NCBI GenBank assembly: GCA_024752435.1
Contig: CP103037.1
Span: forward strand, 496,001-560,000
DNA: 64,000 nt
DNA from: Allantophomopsis cytisporea
Lineage: Eukaryota; Ascomycota; Leotiomycetes; Phacidiales; Phacidiaceae
Direction: 5' to 3'
The translations under genes were made by a program, and so were the position numbers. Below are positions 1 to 10,810 of the stretch, piece by piece. The notes under the pieces were generated by a model. The model was not told the origin of the DNA. It ran no database searches and was given only the letters and a program-made list of their open reading frames with translations. The stretch's first letter is position 1; every line of letters starts with the position of its first letter.

Positions 1-1727
1 TAGTGTCCGGCTAAAGACAACATCAGCAATAGAGTTTCGCCATTCACGATCTGAGATCTCAAATCGATATCACGAAACTTAAAAGGCGATATGAGGAAAG
101 CTTATCTAGGTTACCAACATGCGCATTGCTCCGAACAATGCAGAGAAGTTCTTAGAGCTCTGTATGTAGCGCCCCAGGAAATCCGATCTCATGCATATGG
201 TCTTTTACAATAGTTCTTAGACTGGAATATAAAAACTGCAGTCTTCTATTGTCCAGAGTGCTTCGACTTAGCTATTGTATTTCATCTGGTATAACAAACT
301 ACGATGATTATCATTGTAAAAGATAACTTGTCAGTCATACTGGAGAGGTTTAAGTTATCTATCATCTAAAACTGTCATAGCAGCTAGCTAGTGACGCGGT
401 ACTACAGGTGATAGGGAGGGTTATACAGAGAACTTTATCTGCTGCACAAAAGGTTTAATCTAGCAAGTCAATCATGAAGCGGCGATCTCCTATGTCATGA
501 CTCTTTTGCTAAGCCAATATTGCTATTTCGGCCCCTAACAAAACGTTGCCTCCACTCCACAGCCCGGTATTGAACTATGCAGCTATCGTGAAGCGGGACG
601 AAGCTGGGGAATTCACCGCAGGACGCTAAGAAGACGACCTCGGATCCGAACGTACCATCTGTTCGAAAGGAGATGCCCACAGATCCCAAATTTCACTATC
701 ACGCTTCTTTACGGCCGAATATAGGTCTTGTGCCATTGAGGTTCTTCCGTGCTCGAGAAATTCGTTGGATTTCATGAAAAATACATATCCACAACACCTC
801 TGGCAAGTCTATGATTTCCTTTTCGAGCGTGATGAGAGCCGTTTCTATCCATTCCTAGAGCAGGACAGGATCGAGTCAAAATCGCCGGGCCTGGACGCCG
901 ATCAGCCGTTAGCCTAATCTGTATCTTCGATGCTGCACAGAGTAGCTTTCTAAGAATGAGGCCGACGAAGGATAACGAGTCACTTGGGGGTCGCCACGTC
1001 ACGATTCGGAATGACCCTTCTTGGCACCACAGGTCATGTGAGATAGCCCTCAAGAGCTTAGGGGGTTCTCTTTTGGTAAGGTTGTAGCATCGATCGACGA
1101 CATTGTAGCTGGCAAGTTTCTCGAATGTATGCTTTAACAGGCTACTCACGTGATAGTACAAAAGACTACTGATAAGCAACTTCAAGTTACTGAAAAACCT
1201 ATACATTCATTCCAGCCCGTCTACATCTGACGGGAAGATAGTGTATCTTGTCTTTCAAACGAGACTAAAGATCACTTTGATGTTTAGGTTGCTATGATAG
1301 CTGTCAGGGTCTTGAAGATCGACCAGGGTCCAGCAACGTCCGTTTATATATATATCAAGGTCTACTAGACTTTGCTAAGGTCCACCAGGGTCTACCAAGA
1401 TCCCCGTGCAATACTCTCCTACTTTTGCTGGCTAATATGTGTGATTTTGTCACAGAACTTATTTCACTTACGTCTACAATGTGTTAAAGTTCATCTCTGC
1501 CTCAAACTTAGTATCTGATCTGTGTACTCTAACAAGAGGGACCTAGTGTCAGAAGGCGTTGATAACACGAACAATAGACCTTTCATCCCCTAGGTTCTCA
1601 GTGATATGGACTAGACAAAGAGTGATATTCAAGAGCATAAAGTGATTGACATCATGATAATGATATTGAAGCACTCTCAGATTGTGAGATACTTGAAAGT
1701 TTCCATGACGACTAGATACTCAAGGTC
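1..1727. other. Gene-poor left edge, no gene supported
   Basis: Short open frames on both strands (for example 495-689 and 772-1206 on the minus strand) show no domain, no splice pattern and no recognisable motif. The stretch 1308-1392 has five imperfect copies of a GGTCY-centred motif. Nothing else is evident. Confidence 0.5.
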
Positions 1728-1733
1728 TATAAA
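1728..1733 (+). promoter_or_regulatory. TATA box of the ice-binding protein gene
   Basis: A TATAAA hexamer lies about 80 bp upstream of the ATG at 1814, with a pyrimidine-rich stretch between them, as in many strongly expressed fungal genes. No transcription start is directly visible. Confidence 0.5.
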
Positions 1734-1813
1734 GGTAGTCAATTCGCATTCATTTCTTACCAACTCAATCACACTTCTATCTCTACATTCTTATATCCAG
1801 ACAAGCAACGAAG

Positions 1814-2914
1814 ATGAAGACCTACATCAACCATTCTTTCCTCCTTACTCTTGCTTTTGCTTGCGCAAGCAATGCCCAAGTCCAACTTGGAAGTGCCGCG
1901 GCTTTCAGTGTTCTCGGAGCAACAACTGTTACCAACACAGGATTGACGATCCTCTCAGGATACATAGGTGTGTCCCCTGGGACTGCCATCACTGGGACAG
2001 CTACCATCACCGATGCCGGCGTGCACAGTGCTGACGCAGTTGCGGCCACCGCCCAAAACGACGCCTTAACTGCCTACAATAACGCAGCGGGACTGACGCC
2101 TGCAACTGCTTTGCCGGTTGAGCTTGGTGGTACTACCCTAATTGGAGGTGTTTATAGTCTTGGCACTGCTGGTATCACGACGATACTCACTCTGGATGGT
2201 CAGGGAAATTCAAACTCTTTCTGGGTTTTCCAGATAGCCTCGACACTAACGACCGCTGTTGCATCGAACGTTGTCTTGATTAATGGAGCTTCCGCATGCA
2301 ATGTTTTCTGGCAGGTTGGAAGCTCAGCCACTCTTGCGGGCGGGCTTGCTGGTAATGTGGTAGCCTTAACTTCCGTCACCATGAACTCTGCTGCATCCGT
2401 TTCTGGCAGTGTTATCGCTCTCAATGCAGCGGTAACCCTCATAGCAAACATTGTCGGAGATGGACAATGTAACTTAATTGTTACTTCAAGCTCAACTCCG
2501 TCGACTTCTTCCACTTCAACGCCGGTTCTATCCACTTCCTCCACTTCAAAGCCTGTTACATCTACTTCTAGCACTACGCTAAAAACATCGACGACTTCTA
2601 CCAAACAAACAAAAACATCTTCATTGAAACCAATATATACAAGCTCTATGAAGACTACCAGTCGTCACACTTTCAAGGCCACTTGCACTTCAGTACCACA
2701 AACAATTTCTACTCAAAGCCAGAAGTTCACTATGACGAAGAAAGGTACATCTACCTTCACTTGCAATCCTACGACAGTCACATCAAGTTACGTCGTCCTC
2801 ACTACTTCTTGCCCCACGGCACCCACAACTATTTCTACCTCTGGTGAAACTTGGACAATTCCTACCCCAGGAGTTTGTACTGTTTCTTGCTATAAATGTG
2901 CCACCGCAACTTGA
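1814..2914 (+). CDS. Secreted ice-binding-like protein (DUF3494) with Ser/Thr linker and Cys-rich tail
   Basis: Single-exon protein of 366 aa. Residues 1-21 form a signal peptide (hydrophobic core FLLTLAFACA, likely cut after SNA). Residues about 25-220 match the DUF3494 ice-binding fold: LGSAAAFSVLGATTVTNTG, the SGYIGVSPG loop, an NDALTAYN segment and FWVFQIASTLTT. This beta-solenoid family adsorbs to ice crystals in cold-adapted bacteria, algae, basidiomycetes and some ascomycetes. Residues 222-288 are a Ser/Thr linker, probably heavily O-glycosylated. The tail holds two related 27-residue Cys modules (291-317 and 333-359), resembling fungal cell-wall anchoring modules. There is no hydrophobic C-terminal GPI signal. 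The protein therefore looks secreted and wall-associated. Lack of introns, unlike nearly every neighbour, would suit acquisition by transfer, which is common in this family. DUF3494 also occurs in adhesin-like proteins without ice activity, so function needs a test. Confidence 0.9.
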   Translation: MKTYINHSFLLTLAFACASNAQVQLGSAAAFSVLGATTVTNTGLTILSGYIGVSPGTAITGTATITDAGVHSADAVAATAQNDALTAYNNAAGLTPATALPVELGGTTLIGGVYSLGTAGITTILTLDGQGNSNSFWVFQIASTLTTAVASNVVLINGASACNVFWQVGSSATLAGGLAGNVVALTSVTMNSAASVSGSVIALNAAVTLIANIVGDGQCNLIVTSSSTPSTSSTSTPVLSTSSTSKPVTSTSSTTLKTSTTSTKQTKTSSLKPIYTSSMKTTSRHTFKATCTSVPQTISTQSQKFTMTKKGTSTFTCNPTTVTSSYVVLTTSCPTAPTTISTSGETWTIPTPGVCTVSCYKCATAT

Positions 2915-5900
2915 AGAGTTCATAATCAGCTCTCTCAAGTACAGCTCTACGGAAAACGGAAAGGAAATGAATGTCTCTTGGTAGAGGAAGAATTAATACG
3001 TGTTTCGTCTGATCTTAGTACTCTTGTTTCTTTTTGCTATAGCGGTCTTCCTTGGTTGTGGTTTTCCTAGCAGGTTCCCATAATCCTTGTGTAAATACAG
3101 AGGAATTAGAAAATATCATACAATGTTTAATTATAATGCTTGTGTTGTGTTACGTAGGAGTGAACCTTTTAACTTTGAGTGGACGTAGTGATGCGATAGA
3201 GGTTAAAACTCATCCGCTTGAATGTGCGCTTTTTTCGTGAACTTAAAGGGCAAACTTGAGTCATGATAACCTGATGTCATTATTGACACAAGTCAACACT
3301 GAACATATTACGTGGTCTCTGGAACCAACGAATACATCTAGAACTACTGCAGAAGTGAAAGAAAAAAAAAGGAGAAAAAAATACACGTGAGGCGCGTGAA
3401 AATTACTGTGAGACGTTTATTTCATCAAGTGATTCGTGTATCTGCAAATCCAATTTTGCGGAATTGCTCGCTTCGCTTACGGAAAACTGTACTATGCTGT
3501 TATAGGAAAGTTTGATCTAGCCAGCTTCCCCCAATACACTATCACATCTTCAAATTTGTGTTTACATTGGAGATTCAGGAGAGTTTTTGTTGTTATACTC
3601 GAAGAGATATATGTCTCTTAAGAGTATAGTGTTTCTGACCCTTTTCTACGGTGTTCATATATGTAGGTAAAAGTGTATAATTTCTGTCGAGCCAGTCCTT
3701 ATTCAATGTCTGTTGAGAGTGTGGCAAGTGGGTTCCCGAAAGGAGGGGCTTGTTTGAGATGAATGTAGGCTGATATTATTGATGACACCATTTGACGCAA
3801 ATTCTGTGTGACTTTTGTGATTCGAAAGTGTATGGAGGGGGTTTTAGGAAATTGTCTTGGTTTGCATGTGTTGAATAATTTGGAGAAGCGATTAAAGACT
3901 TCCTACATGGGCTTTTGCCTATTCCCTCCAGACGTATTGAGCGTGGTTTCTGAAACGAAAATGGGTGATATGAAATGATTTGCAGCCGCTGGTATACTTG
4001 ATGTTGACGAGATCTTCCCTTTCTCCTTTTATTATTGGTTACCACCATTCGACATAAACGACGGAGATTAAGGAAATATCTGTAATCATGCTTTCCACAT
4101 TACCCTTTCGTGAGCTACAATATCCAGCTTCTTGTAAGATGCAGATCAGAAACACCAAGACCGGCTATTTTCAGATGCAGGTACCGGGTCCTAATACTTC
4201 TTCCATGAATCTATTCCGCCAAGCCATTACTGGAAGCCGGCTAAATTCTTTCACGAATTGCATCCATCGGTTAAATCTGAGAACGGCCTCGCACGTTGCG
4301 GGCACGTTATAAGCACGTTATATTCGGACATGCCATGGTTATTCGTGATAGCCTTGGGTTCGTTATGTGCATTGTGGCTGTTAGGTTCTATTGCGTTTCG
4401 GTTATTGTGCGCTTAGCCGGAGGATCCTCTCAATACCTTGATTTATTTCCTTATCTTCGCATTGCATTATCTTCATCGACACCTAACAACCTTTTCAATC
4501 AAGTAGTCGTCAAACTATCCAACACTTCTACTTCACGTGTGGCCCTCTATCCCTCTCTATATGTCTGCGATGCTGGCTACTTCTAGCTTAGACTAGATAT
4601 CTTGCCTGTCAATTGACAAAGTGTCTGCCTGCCGCCCAATACTCGCTCGTGACCCGCACAGACGTCTTACATCTGCAAGGGTTCCTTGCAGTGCAGCAAT
4701 AGCAAGATCCATATCATCCGGAAGCCTATAGTAGCAGCTATATGGTAGTAGAGAAGTATTCTTATCGGTGTGACGCAAAGTTGGGAAGTTAGAGTAGGCC
4801 TCCGTCCCGTGTTTACAATTGTTAATTTAACCATTGCGTCTCAATTAATATCAAAATAACTCTCTTTTTAGACGAGCATAACATTTGGTTTAGATCTTTA
4901 TAGCGTGGTTAGGTCCCATAGTCCACATGGTTGACTGAGACATGATCTACACGCTAGAAGCATGAAGATGTCGAGATGTCTTCGACGGTTACTAGTAGGT
5001 GCAATAGTTTCCAAATTTTTGAGATGACTGGAAGGTCTACAAGAGGAAACCACTTCATACACTCATCATTCTTTCTTTTACTCTTCTTGGTAAGAGCGGC
5101 GTATCAAATATTCCCTTCAACACACTCTCATAACAGCTGTCTGTCTTGTGTTGTTCTTCTTGACCTTCTCCATCAAGACTGTTTACCCGACATCCTCGGG
5201 AACGTCGCCGTGGTTGCATAAGATCGGATAAAATGTCTGGATGTGCATACATGCGGAACACTCGCTAACCGCGATCCTTCAAACAACAGTGATCCAAACT
5301 AAAGCTTCCGCAATCGCCATAGTTACGTCGATTTAATGGTGACTGTTGAGATGGTGCTCGGACCTCTCCTCCATGTCACTTCTTGTGCTGTTATATTCTT
5401 GGCTTCGATGCAAGAAGTATCGGCCAGGGATGGCGAACAAGCATCATATCTGCGATTTGGAGGGCGAGAGCCACTCATCCTACGCAGTTACAAACCTGTA
5501 CATCCTTCGTTTCGTCTTCTAAGTACCAGTCCGGCTGTTGGTCTTAACACACAGACACAACCTTATCTATTTGCCTTAAATAATTCTTATTTCCAATTCC
5601 TTCTCTGCCACCTATCTGCAAGGCATGCAACAATCATCATGGTGGAATACTGGGATCCGTTAAGGATCCTGGACGACAACGTAGTGTTCTTCCATTTTAC
5701 GCCTTCTCGTCTCTAACATAAGCCCTGCTTGTGCATAGGTTCCACTCTTTCCATCACTGAAATTTACCAATATATCTGTCCACCAAAAATATGAATGTCA
5801 CCCAAGTGATTTTACCATTATGATGGCACATGGAATTCGAAATGCATATATGGCAGCCATAGTACAATTGTAGTGGTTTTGGATTTCCTTCGGTCTGATT

Positions 5901-5941
5901 TTGCCATCTCGAAAGACATAGGGCTATTTCGATTTATTATC
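2915..5941. other. Intergenic stretch, no gene supported
   Basis: About 3 kb of AT-rich DNA. The open frames at 3776-4048 (-), 4088-4312 (+), 4296-4586 (+) and 5336-5716 (+) lack domains, signal peptides or conserved motifs and overlap each other on opposite strands. I see only scattered poly-A/T tracts, for example near 3360-3380. Confidence 0.5.
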
Positions 5942-7527
5942 ATGTCGGACTCCAAGCCTGCGCCTCCCGCTGCGGGAGACCCGAGGTTCACGACGACCGT
6001 AACTCTGGCGGCGCCGACGGGTACACCAGATCTGAATACTTTCTATGTATTTACAAATACACCAGAAGGGACAACAGGCCCTTCTGCTGGAGTAAGACCA
6101 GCTCACCTTACCAAGTTTCGATGCTGATTTGTTAGACTCCACCTAATCACAATGCCGCTATTCTCGGCGTCAATATTGGACTCACTCTTCTTGCTCTTAT
6201 AGTTGTCATACTGCGCGTATTTTCGCGCTGGAAGTTCAGCAGATTGGGTTTAGATGATGTGCTGATATCTTTGTCATTGGTCAGCGCTATTCCTATGAGC
6301 TCCTCCACGACTAGCTGACACAGTTTACAAGACGTGTGCAATTTGTATCATGGGATTTCAGATTCATGGTATGCATATTGTTCATAAAGAGAACATGTAC
6401 TAAGTTTTGACAGGAGTATACGAAGGAATGGGCAAACATATCGGGGACTTGACCAATTCACGTTTCGTTGAGATCGAACATGTAGGTATTTTGTATCAAC
6501 AAAACAAATAAAATTGACAATCACATAGTACCATTGGCTCTCTCAAATAGTCTACTGCGTCTGCATTGGTCTCGCAAAGACTTCGATGTGCGTCTTCCTC
6601 CTCCGATTCCACCCCGAAAATGCCTTCCGATATCTACGCAAAGTGATTTTTGGAATGATAGGCTTTGTCACCGCCTTCGCTATTTCAAGCACCGTAGCTA
6701 CAATATGTACATGTCGTCCTATTGATGGTATCTGGGATTCCACTCGTGCAACAGTCTGCGTTAATAGAGCCGCCTTAATCATCTCGATATCTACCCTCAA
6801 CATCGTAACAGATCTGATCATTGTTCTGCTACCAATTCCAATGTTGCTAAGTACGATCTACATTCCAGATGACTTCCCAACTGACAGAAGTAGAGCTCCA
6901 AGTCCCACTCCGTCAAAAGCTCACACTCGGCGTCATATTCTGTCTTGGCCTCGCAGTCTGCGTCGCTTCCGCTATCCGTATGTCAGTGCTGCATGCACTC
7001 ACCCGAACCGCCGATGCGTACGTCCATTAATCTCTGTCCGCATGTACCCATGCATTGAAAGCTAACCCCGTATTTACAGATCCTGGCAAATGGCCCGATT
7101 CTCTGTCTGGACAGCCCTCGAATTCAATCTTGCAATCATCTGCGCGTCCGCACCAGCAATTAAGCCGCTTATCCGGCACTACTCCCCGAAGATTCTGGGC
7201 AGCTCGGTTGTCGAGACGGCAAAGAGCCGCTTGCCTGGGTCGAGTAGTAAGTTTAGGACGATTGAGGAGGATAGGATGGGACGGAGTAAGGATAGTTATA
7301 TGATGACGAAGATTAGTGGGCGGAGTACGGTTATGAGTGAGAGAGAGGCAAGGCAGAATAAGTTTGATGGGCGATTTGATGGGAGGAAGGATGTCAAGAC
7401 CTTTTATTCTGGGGATGGGAGCTCTGATGAGATGATTCTTGGGGACGGGATAGGGATTACGCGAACAATTGAGATCGACGTCAAAAGCTTGGATGCGGAT
7501 GAGGGAGCGAGACATCATGGAGTGTAG
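5942..7527 (+). CDS. PTH11-like seven-helix integral membrane protein (fungal rhodopsin domain)
   Basis: Seven exons: 5942-6091, 6136-6279, 6332-6368, 6414-6481, 6529-6850, 6888-7017, 7080-7527, giving 432 aa with consistent phases. The start chosen is the second in-frame ATG (MSDSKPAPP), after an AT-rich leader. Hallmarks of the fungal rhodopsin/PTH11-like family (PF20684 type) are visible: an N-terminal helix followed by RVFSRWKFSRLGLDDVLI, a first cytoplasmic loop with the typical LDD, then FQIHGVYEGMGKHI, YHWLSQIVYCVCIGLAKTS, CRPIDGIWD, LPIPM followed by VPLRQKLTLG, and MARFSVWTALEFNLAIICAS. The C-terminal cytosolic tail of roughly 110 residues is polar and charged. No CFEM domain precedes the helices. 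Known relatives are plasma-membrane receptors or orphan proteins often expanded in plant-associated fungi; the ligand cannot be guessed. Confidence 0.88.
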
Positions 7528-7990
7528 GGATTCTACATTAATGGTCAACGATTCGGGAGTTTTGGATTGCGGGTTTTGGTTGCAGTATACCATTTAGTTA
7601 TTGATATTTTTCTTAGGATGGGGTGTTTGTATGTTTCAGTAGCACCAGAAACCAGGTGGTAATTATTAGTGTTTACACACGATCAGGCTTATATATTATG
7701 TTGAAGCTATTGCCATACGCCGGCAAATATGAATGTCGTCAGAGCAGACAAATGTCAATACAATCCAGGAATATCTTTGTGAGTCTTGAAAGGTGTAACC
7801 CTAACATTTGCAACTTATACTTAAGTATTGAATGCACTCAGTAACTTTGTAGTATCTAGATGTAGAGAATAAGTAGAGATAAAGAACATGACATGAGAAT
7901 AATCCTGATTGAAACTTCCGATCCATGATGTAGAGGCAACCATTCTTCTAATCGATTATAATGATTTCAAGCAGTGCTTCTGTCCTTTTC
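7528..7990. other. Convergent intergenic spacer
   Basis: Lies between the 3' ends of the PTH11-like gene and the minus-strand sugar transporter. It should hold both 3' untranslated regions. No gene or structure stands out. Confidence 0.5.
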
Positions 7991-10231
7991 CTAGGCCTCT
8001 TTTTTACTCACATTTTCAACCATTTCAACAACCGCCCCCTCGTTATCCTCCGCCTGCTTTGTCATCTTAGCAACCTTGATATCAGCAGCATCTATATGAT
8101 AATCAGTTTCGAATTTTCGAATTGTATACACATCAGTCAACTTACTATCACCGTCAAAAAGTGCCGCAACCCCCTCCAAGCTTGGCCCCTTAGTCTCAAT
8201 AAATAATGCCCAAACGACGACAAATTGAACGACAATCCAGCCAACATAAAAGAAGTAAAACTTCCAGCCAAATGCTTGGATACCTAGCGGATTAACATAT
8301 GTATTGAAAGCGCCCGTCAGTCCTGTTAGCAGCCAGAAGAGCGCAATGCCCTTTGCGCGAATGGAATAGGGGAGAATCTCGACGACATATACCATCATCG
8401 CGCCCGTCCAGCCAAGATTATGAACGCCTGAGTAGAGATAGATGAAGGCGACAGAAGCATATGAGGCGGATGTAGAGCCGGTTTCGACGAAGACTGGTCG
8501 TGTTAGTCTCTTGTGGAAATAGCATGAGGTAAATGGAAGATGGTGGAATAGAAATAGGAACTTGCGTACCTCCTGTCGTGATAGTTATCAAGGTAAAAAC
8601 CAGCCACATTAGTGCCATGGACGTCAGTAGTAATGGTCTTCGTCCCACCCTCTCCGGTAGAAATGCAAAAGCTACGGAACATGCCAGACTGAACATGCCA
8701 CTCGTGGCTGTGATGAGTGTCTGGTCAAGCTCGGCAGTGATACCTGCGGCATTGAGCATTGAGTGCAAATAGTAACTACATCCAAGCAAGTCAACTTTCT
8801 TGTCTGATATCCTCAAAACTCACATGATAATCTTTAATATATGGTAAATCGAGATTTGGGTCTCGCAGGAGAACATACCTAACAAGTCCATTCCCACTCC
8901 ATTGCTTACACACTCCGCATGTAATCAGGATTGCAGAGCGCCATCGATTTCCCTTGGTCCGCCACAGCTCACTCCATTTCGTCTGAGCCGCAGCCTTCTC
9001 AAGCTCAATGGTTGCGCTTATCTCTGCAAACTCGAATTGAACAACTTCATCTTCTTGGTCGCCATTCGCGTGATAGTGCGCTAGTACTTCGAGCGCTTTC
9101 TGGGAGTGGCCTTTGCTGATCAGCCATCGGGGACTTTCGGGGAGGAGGAAAATTCCAATTGATTGAAGAAGGGACGGAAGCGCTTGAAAAATGCTGGGGA
9201 TTCTCCAGGCCCAGGTACTGGACATCCCTGAGAAGTTAGTCAAGAGCTTTAGAGAGAAGGGAACGGAATGGAATAGAAAGGGGAGGTACTAAATGTGCCG
9301 AAGGTTATCCATGCTGCTACTATGGAGCCGGTGCTGTATTGTGTATTAGACAATGCAGTCGCAGTCGCTCTATGGCTTGGGTATGCTAGTTCGGCCTTTT
9401 GGCAGTCAGAAAAGCTTTCGAAGATAGGGGTTGTCTTACCATCAGGACTGGACCTATTGCTCCTACTACCACCCCTCCTATACCGAGGAGCAGGCGTCCG
9501 GCAATAAACATTCCAGCTGCTATAGTCAGATCACAGTCATTATTCTTGGCTGTTGTCACCAAACTTGCCTTCGACTGCTCCTGTAACCAGAGCTGTTCCA
9601 ATAATGCATATGAAACTTCCGCAGAACATCGCCCATCTTCTACCCCATCTGTCGGATAAGAACGAGATCAAAAGTACTCCTGATCAGTCCAATTTGTCAG
9701 TCAATCTACCATACATTCTAGTATTTCTATGTCTCTGACAAATAATGTCAAATAAAATTACAGATATTAGCTTACCCAGTACATTACCAATCCAGTACGA
9801 CGCGCCCAGTATTCCGAGCAGATTGCCAGCAGGATGATGGAATTCTGTTTCTGTCATTCATCTTATGTACTTCAATGAAGTGAAAAGGGAACTAACCATT
9901 TTGCCAGACAGTCAATTGTTGGACATTATTGATGAGACTGAGAACCAAAATCAGCCAGATTCAATGGGCCCTTTGAAAGCTTCAAATTTGAAACAGCCGT
10001 CCCAAGCTACAGTATATCACAAAAAATAGAAAAAAGCATATTGTAGAAGGCATACCTAGCATCATAACCCTGCACATATTCTGACATAAATGGAATAAAC
10101 AACAAAAAATTGAGTGTCCTCAACCCACGATCCTGCCACCAGTGACCAGCACGATCGCCAGCAGGTCGAGCGGCCGTGGCAGCCGACAGTGCAGACCGGT
10201 CTCTGACCTCTTTTTTTCTATGAAAATACAT
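7991..10231 (-). CDS. MFS sugar/H+ symporter (lactose permease/hexose transporter-like)
   Basis: Nine exons on the minus strand: 10231-10056, 9937-9897, 9844-9776, 9679-9569, about 9519-9440, 9395-9290, 9227-8879, 8775-8570, 8493-7991. They join into about 545 aa with 12 predicted helices. Sugar-porter landmarks: FIPFMSEYVQGYDASL in helix 1, SDRWGRRWAM (loop 2-3), GMFIAGRLLLGIGG, AELAYPSHRATATALSNTQ, LPESPRWLISKG, CKQWSGNGLV followed by SYYL, PERVGRRPLL and FIETKGPSLE near the C-terminus. It resembles fungal Lac12-like carriers of disaccharides or oligosaccharides more than glucose carriers, but specificity cannot be read. Intron 4 has a GC donor (GAAG/GCAAGT). The next acceptor is ambiguous by three bases (TAG or CAG). 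The ATG at 10231 gives the family-like N-terminus MYFHRKKEVRDRS. The gene faces the BNR_4 gene across a 579-bp shared promoter. Confidence 0.92.
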
Positions 10232-10810
10232 TTCGAATTTGTCCTCAACGAAAATATCCGAGAAGCATCATCGTTCCTAAGATTGAGAATGTGAGAATGA
10301 GAGGATAAGTCTAGCCCTCTTACATACCCTTTGTAATCTAACTATAATTACTCTTCGCTCAAAACAGGAATGAATCTGGATGGCCATGGCGGGGTCGAAC
10401 TCAACATTCGAACACCTACCTATCTTGGAAATAACAGAGAGAGAGCTTGCTACGTCGATATCGCTTTTCCCCAATTTGCGGGGGTGGGGTAGTTCGGGTC
10501 AAGTACCGGAAAGGACGCTAAAAATCTGGGGTAAAGTGGTATCATCGATGTCGGCATCTAATACCGTGAATGCAGATCTCACAGGAGCACGATGAGCTGA
10601 TTCGTGCGCCAGTATCTATGCCAGATATGGGTGAAATCCTGTTGTGTTTCGGGCGGGGAAATATACTTGCGCCAATTGAAAATCGATGGAGGTTTGTGCT
10701 ATCACAATTTTGCAAATGCTAATGATTGATAGACTGTTGGTCATATTTTATTTACTATTGAAGATATCCCTTTTTCCATTTTGGTGAGAAACTAAAGGAC
10801 GAAAACCAAC
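10232..10810. promoter_or_regulatory. Shared divergent promoter of sugar transporter and BNR_4 gene
   Basis: The 579 bp between the two start codons must drive both genes. It contains three matches to the CreA/Cre1 consensus SYGGRG on the plus strand: GCGGGG at 10478-10483, GTGGGG directly abutting at 10484-10489, and GCGGGG at 10653-10658. Closely paired sites are the arrangement that CreA binds best. A long minus-strand open frame (10277-10474) crosses the region but resembles no transporter N-terminus. Glucose repression of both genes is inference from these sites. Confidence 0.55.
10478..10489 (+). promoter_or_regulatory. Abutting pair of CreA-type carbon-repression sites
   Basis: GCGGGG and GTGGGG follow each other without a gap and both fit SYGGRG. 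They sit about 250 bp from the sugar-transporter ATG and 320 bp from the BNR_4 ATG, inside a local GC-rich patch in otherwise AT-rich DNA. Confidence 0.5.

Noticed and set aside
772..1206. 144-codon minus-strand open frame at the left edge
   Set aside because: No recognisable domain; the opposite strand also reads through in pieces. Could be decayed coding sequence, but no parent family is recognised.
5873..5941. Longer N-terminus for the PTH11-like protein
   Set aside because: The 23 additional residues are not family-like, and MSDSKPAPP gives a normal hydrophilic N-terminus.
10277..10474. Minus-strand open frame MGKSDIDVASSL, followed by a strong donor, as a first exon of the sugar transporter
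   Set aside because: The family N-terminus already starts at 10231 (MYFHRKKEVRDRS), and the extra segment shows no similarity to transporter N-termini. It overlaps the CreA-site promoter. It could still be a 5' leader exon.
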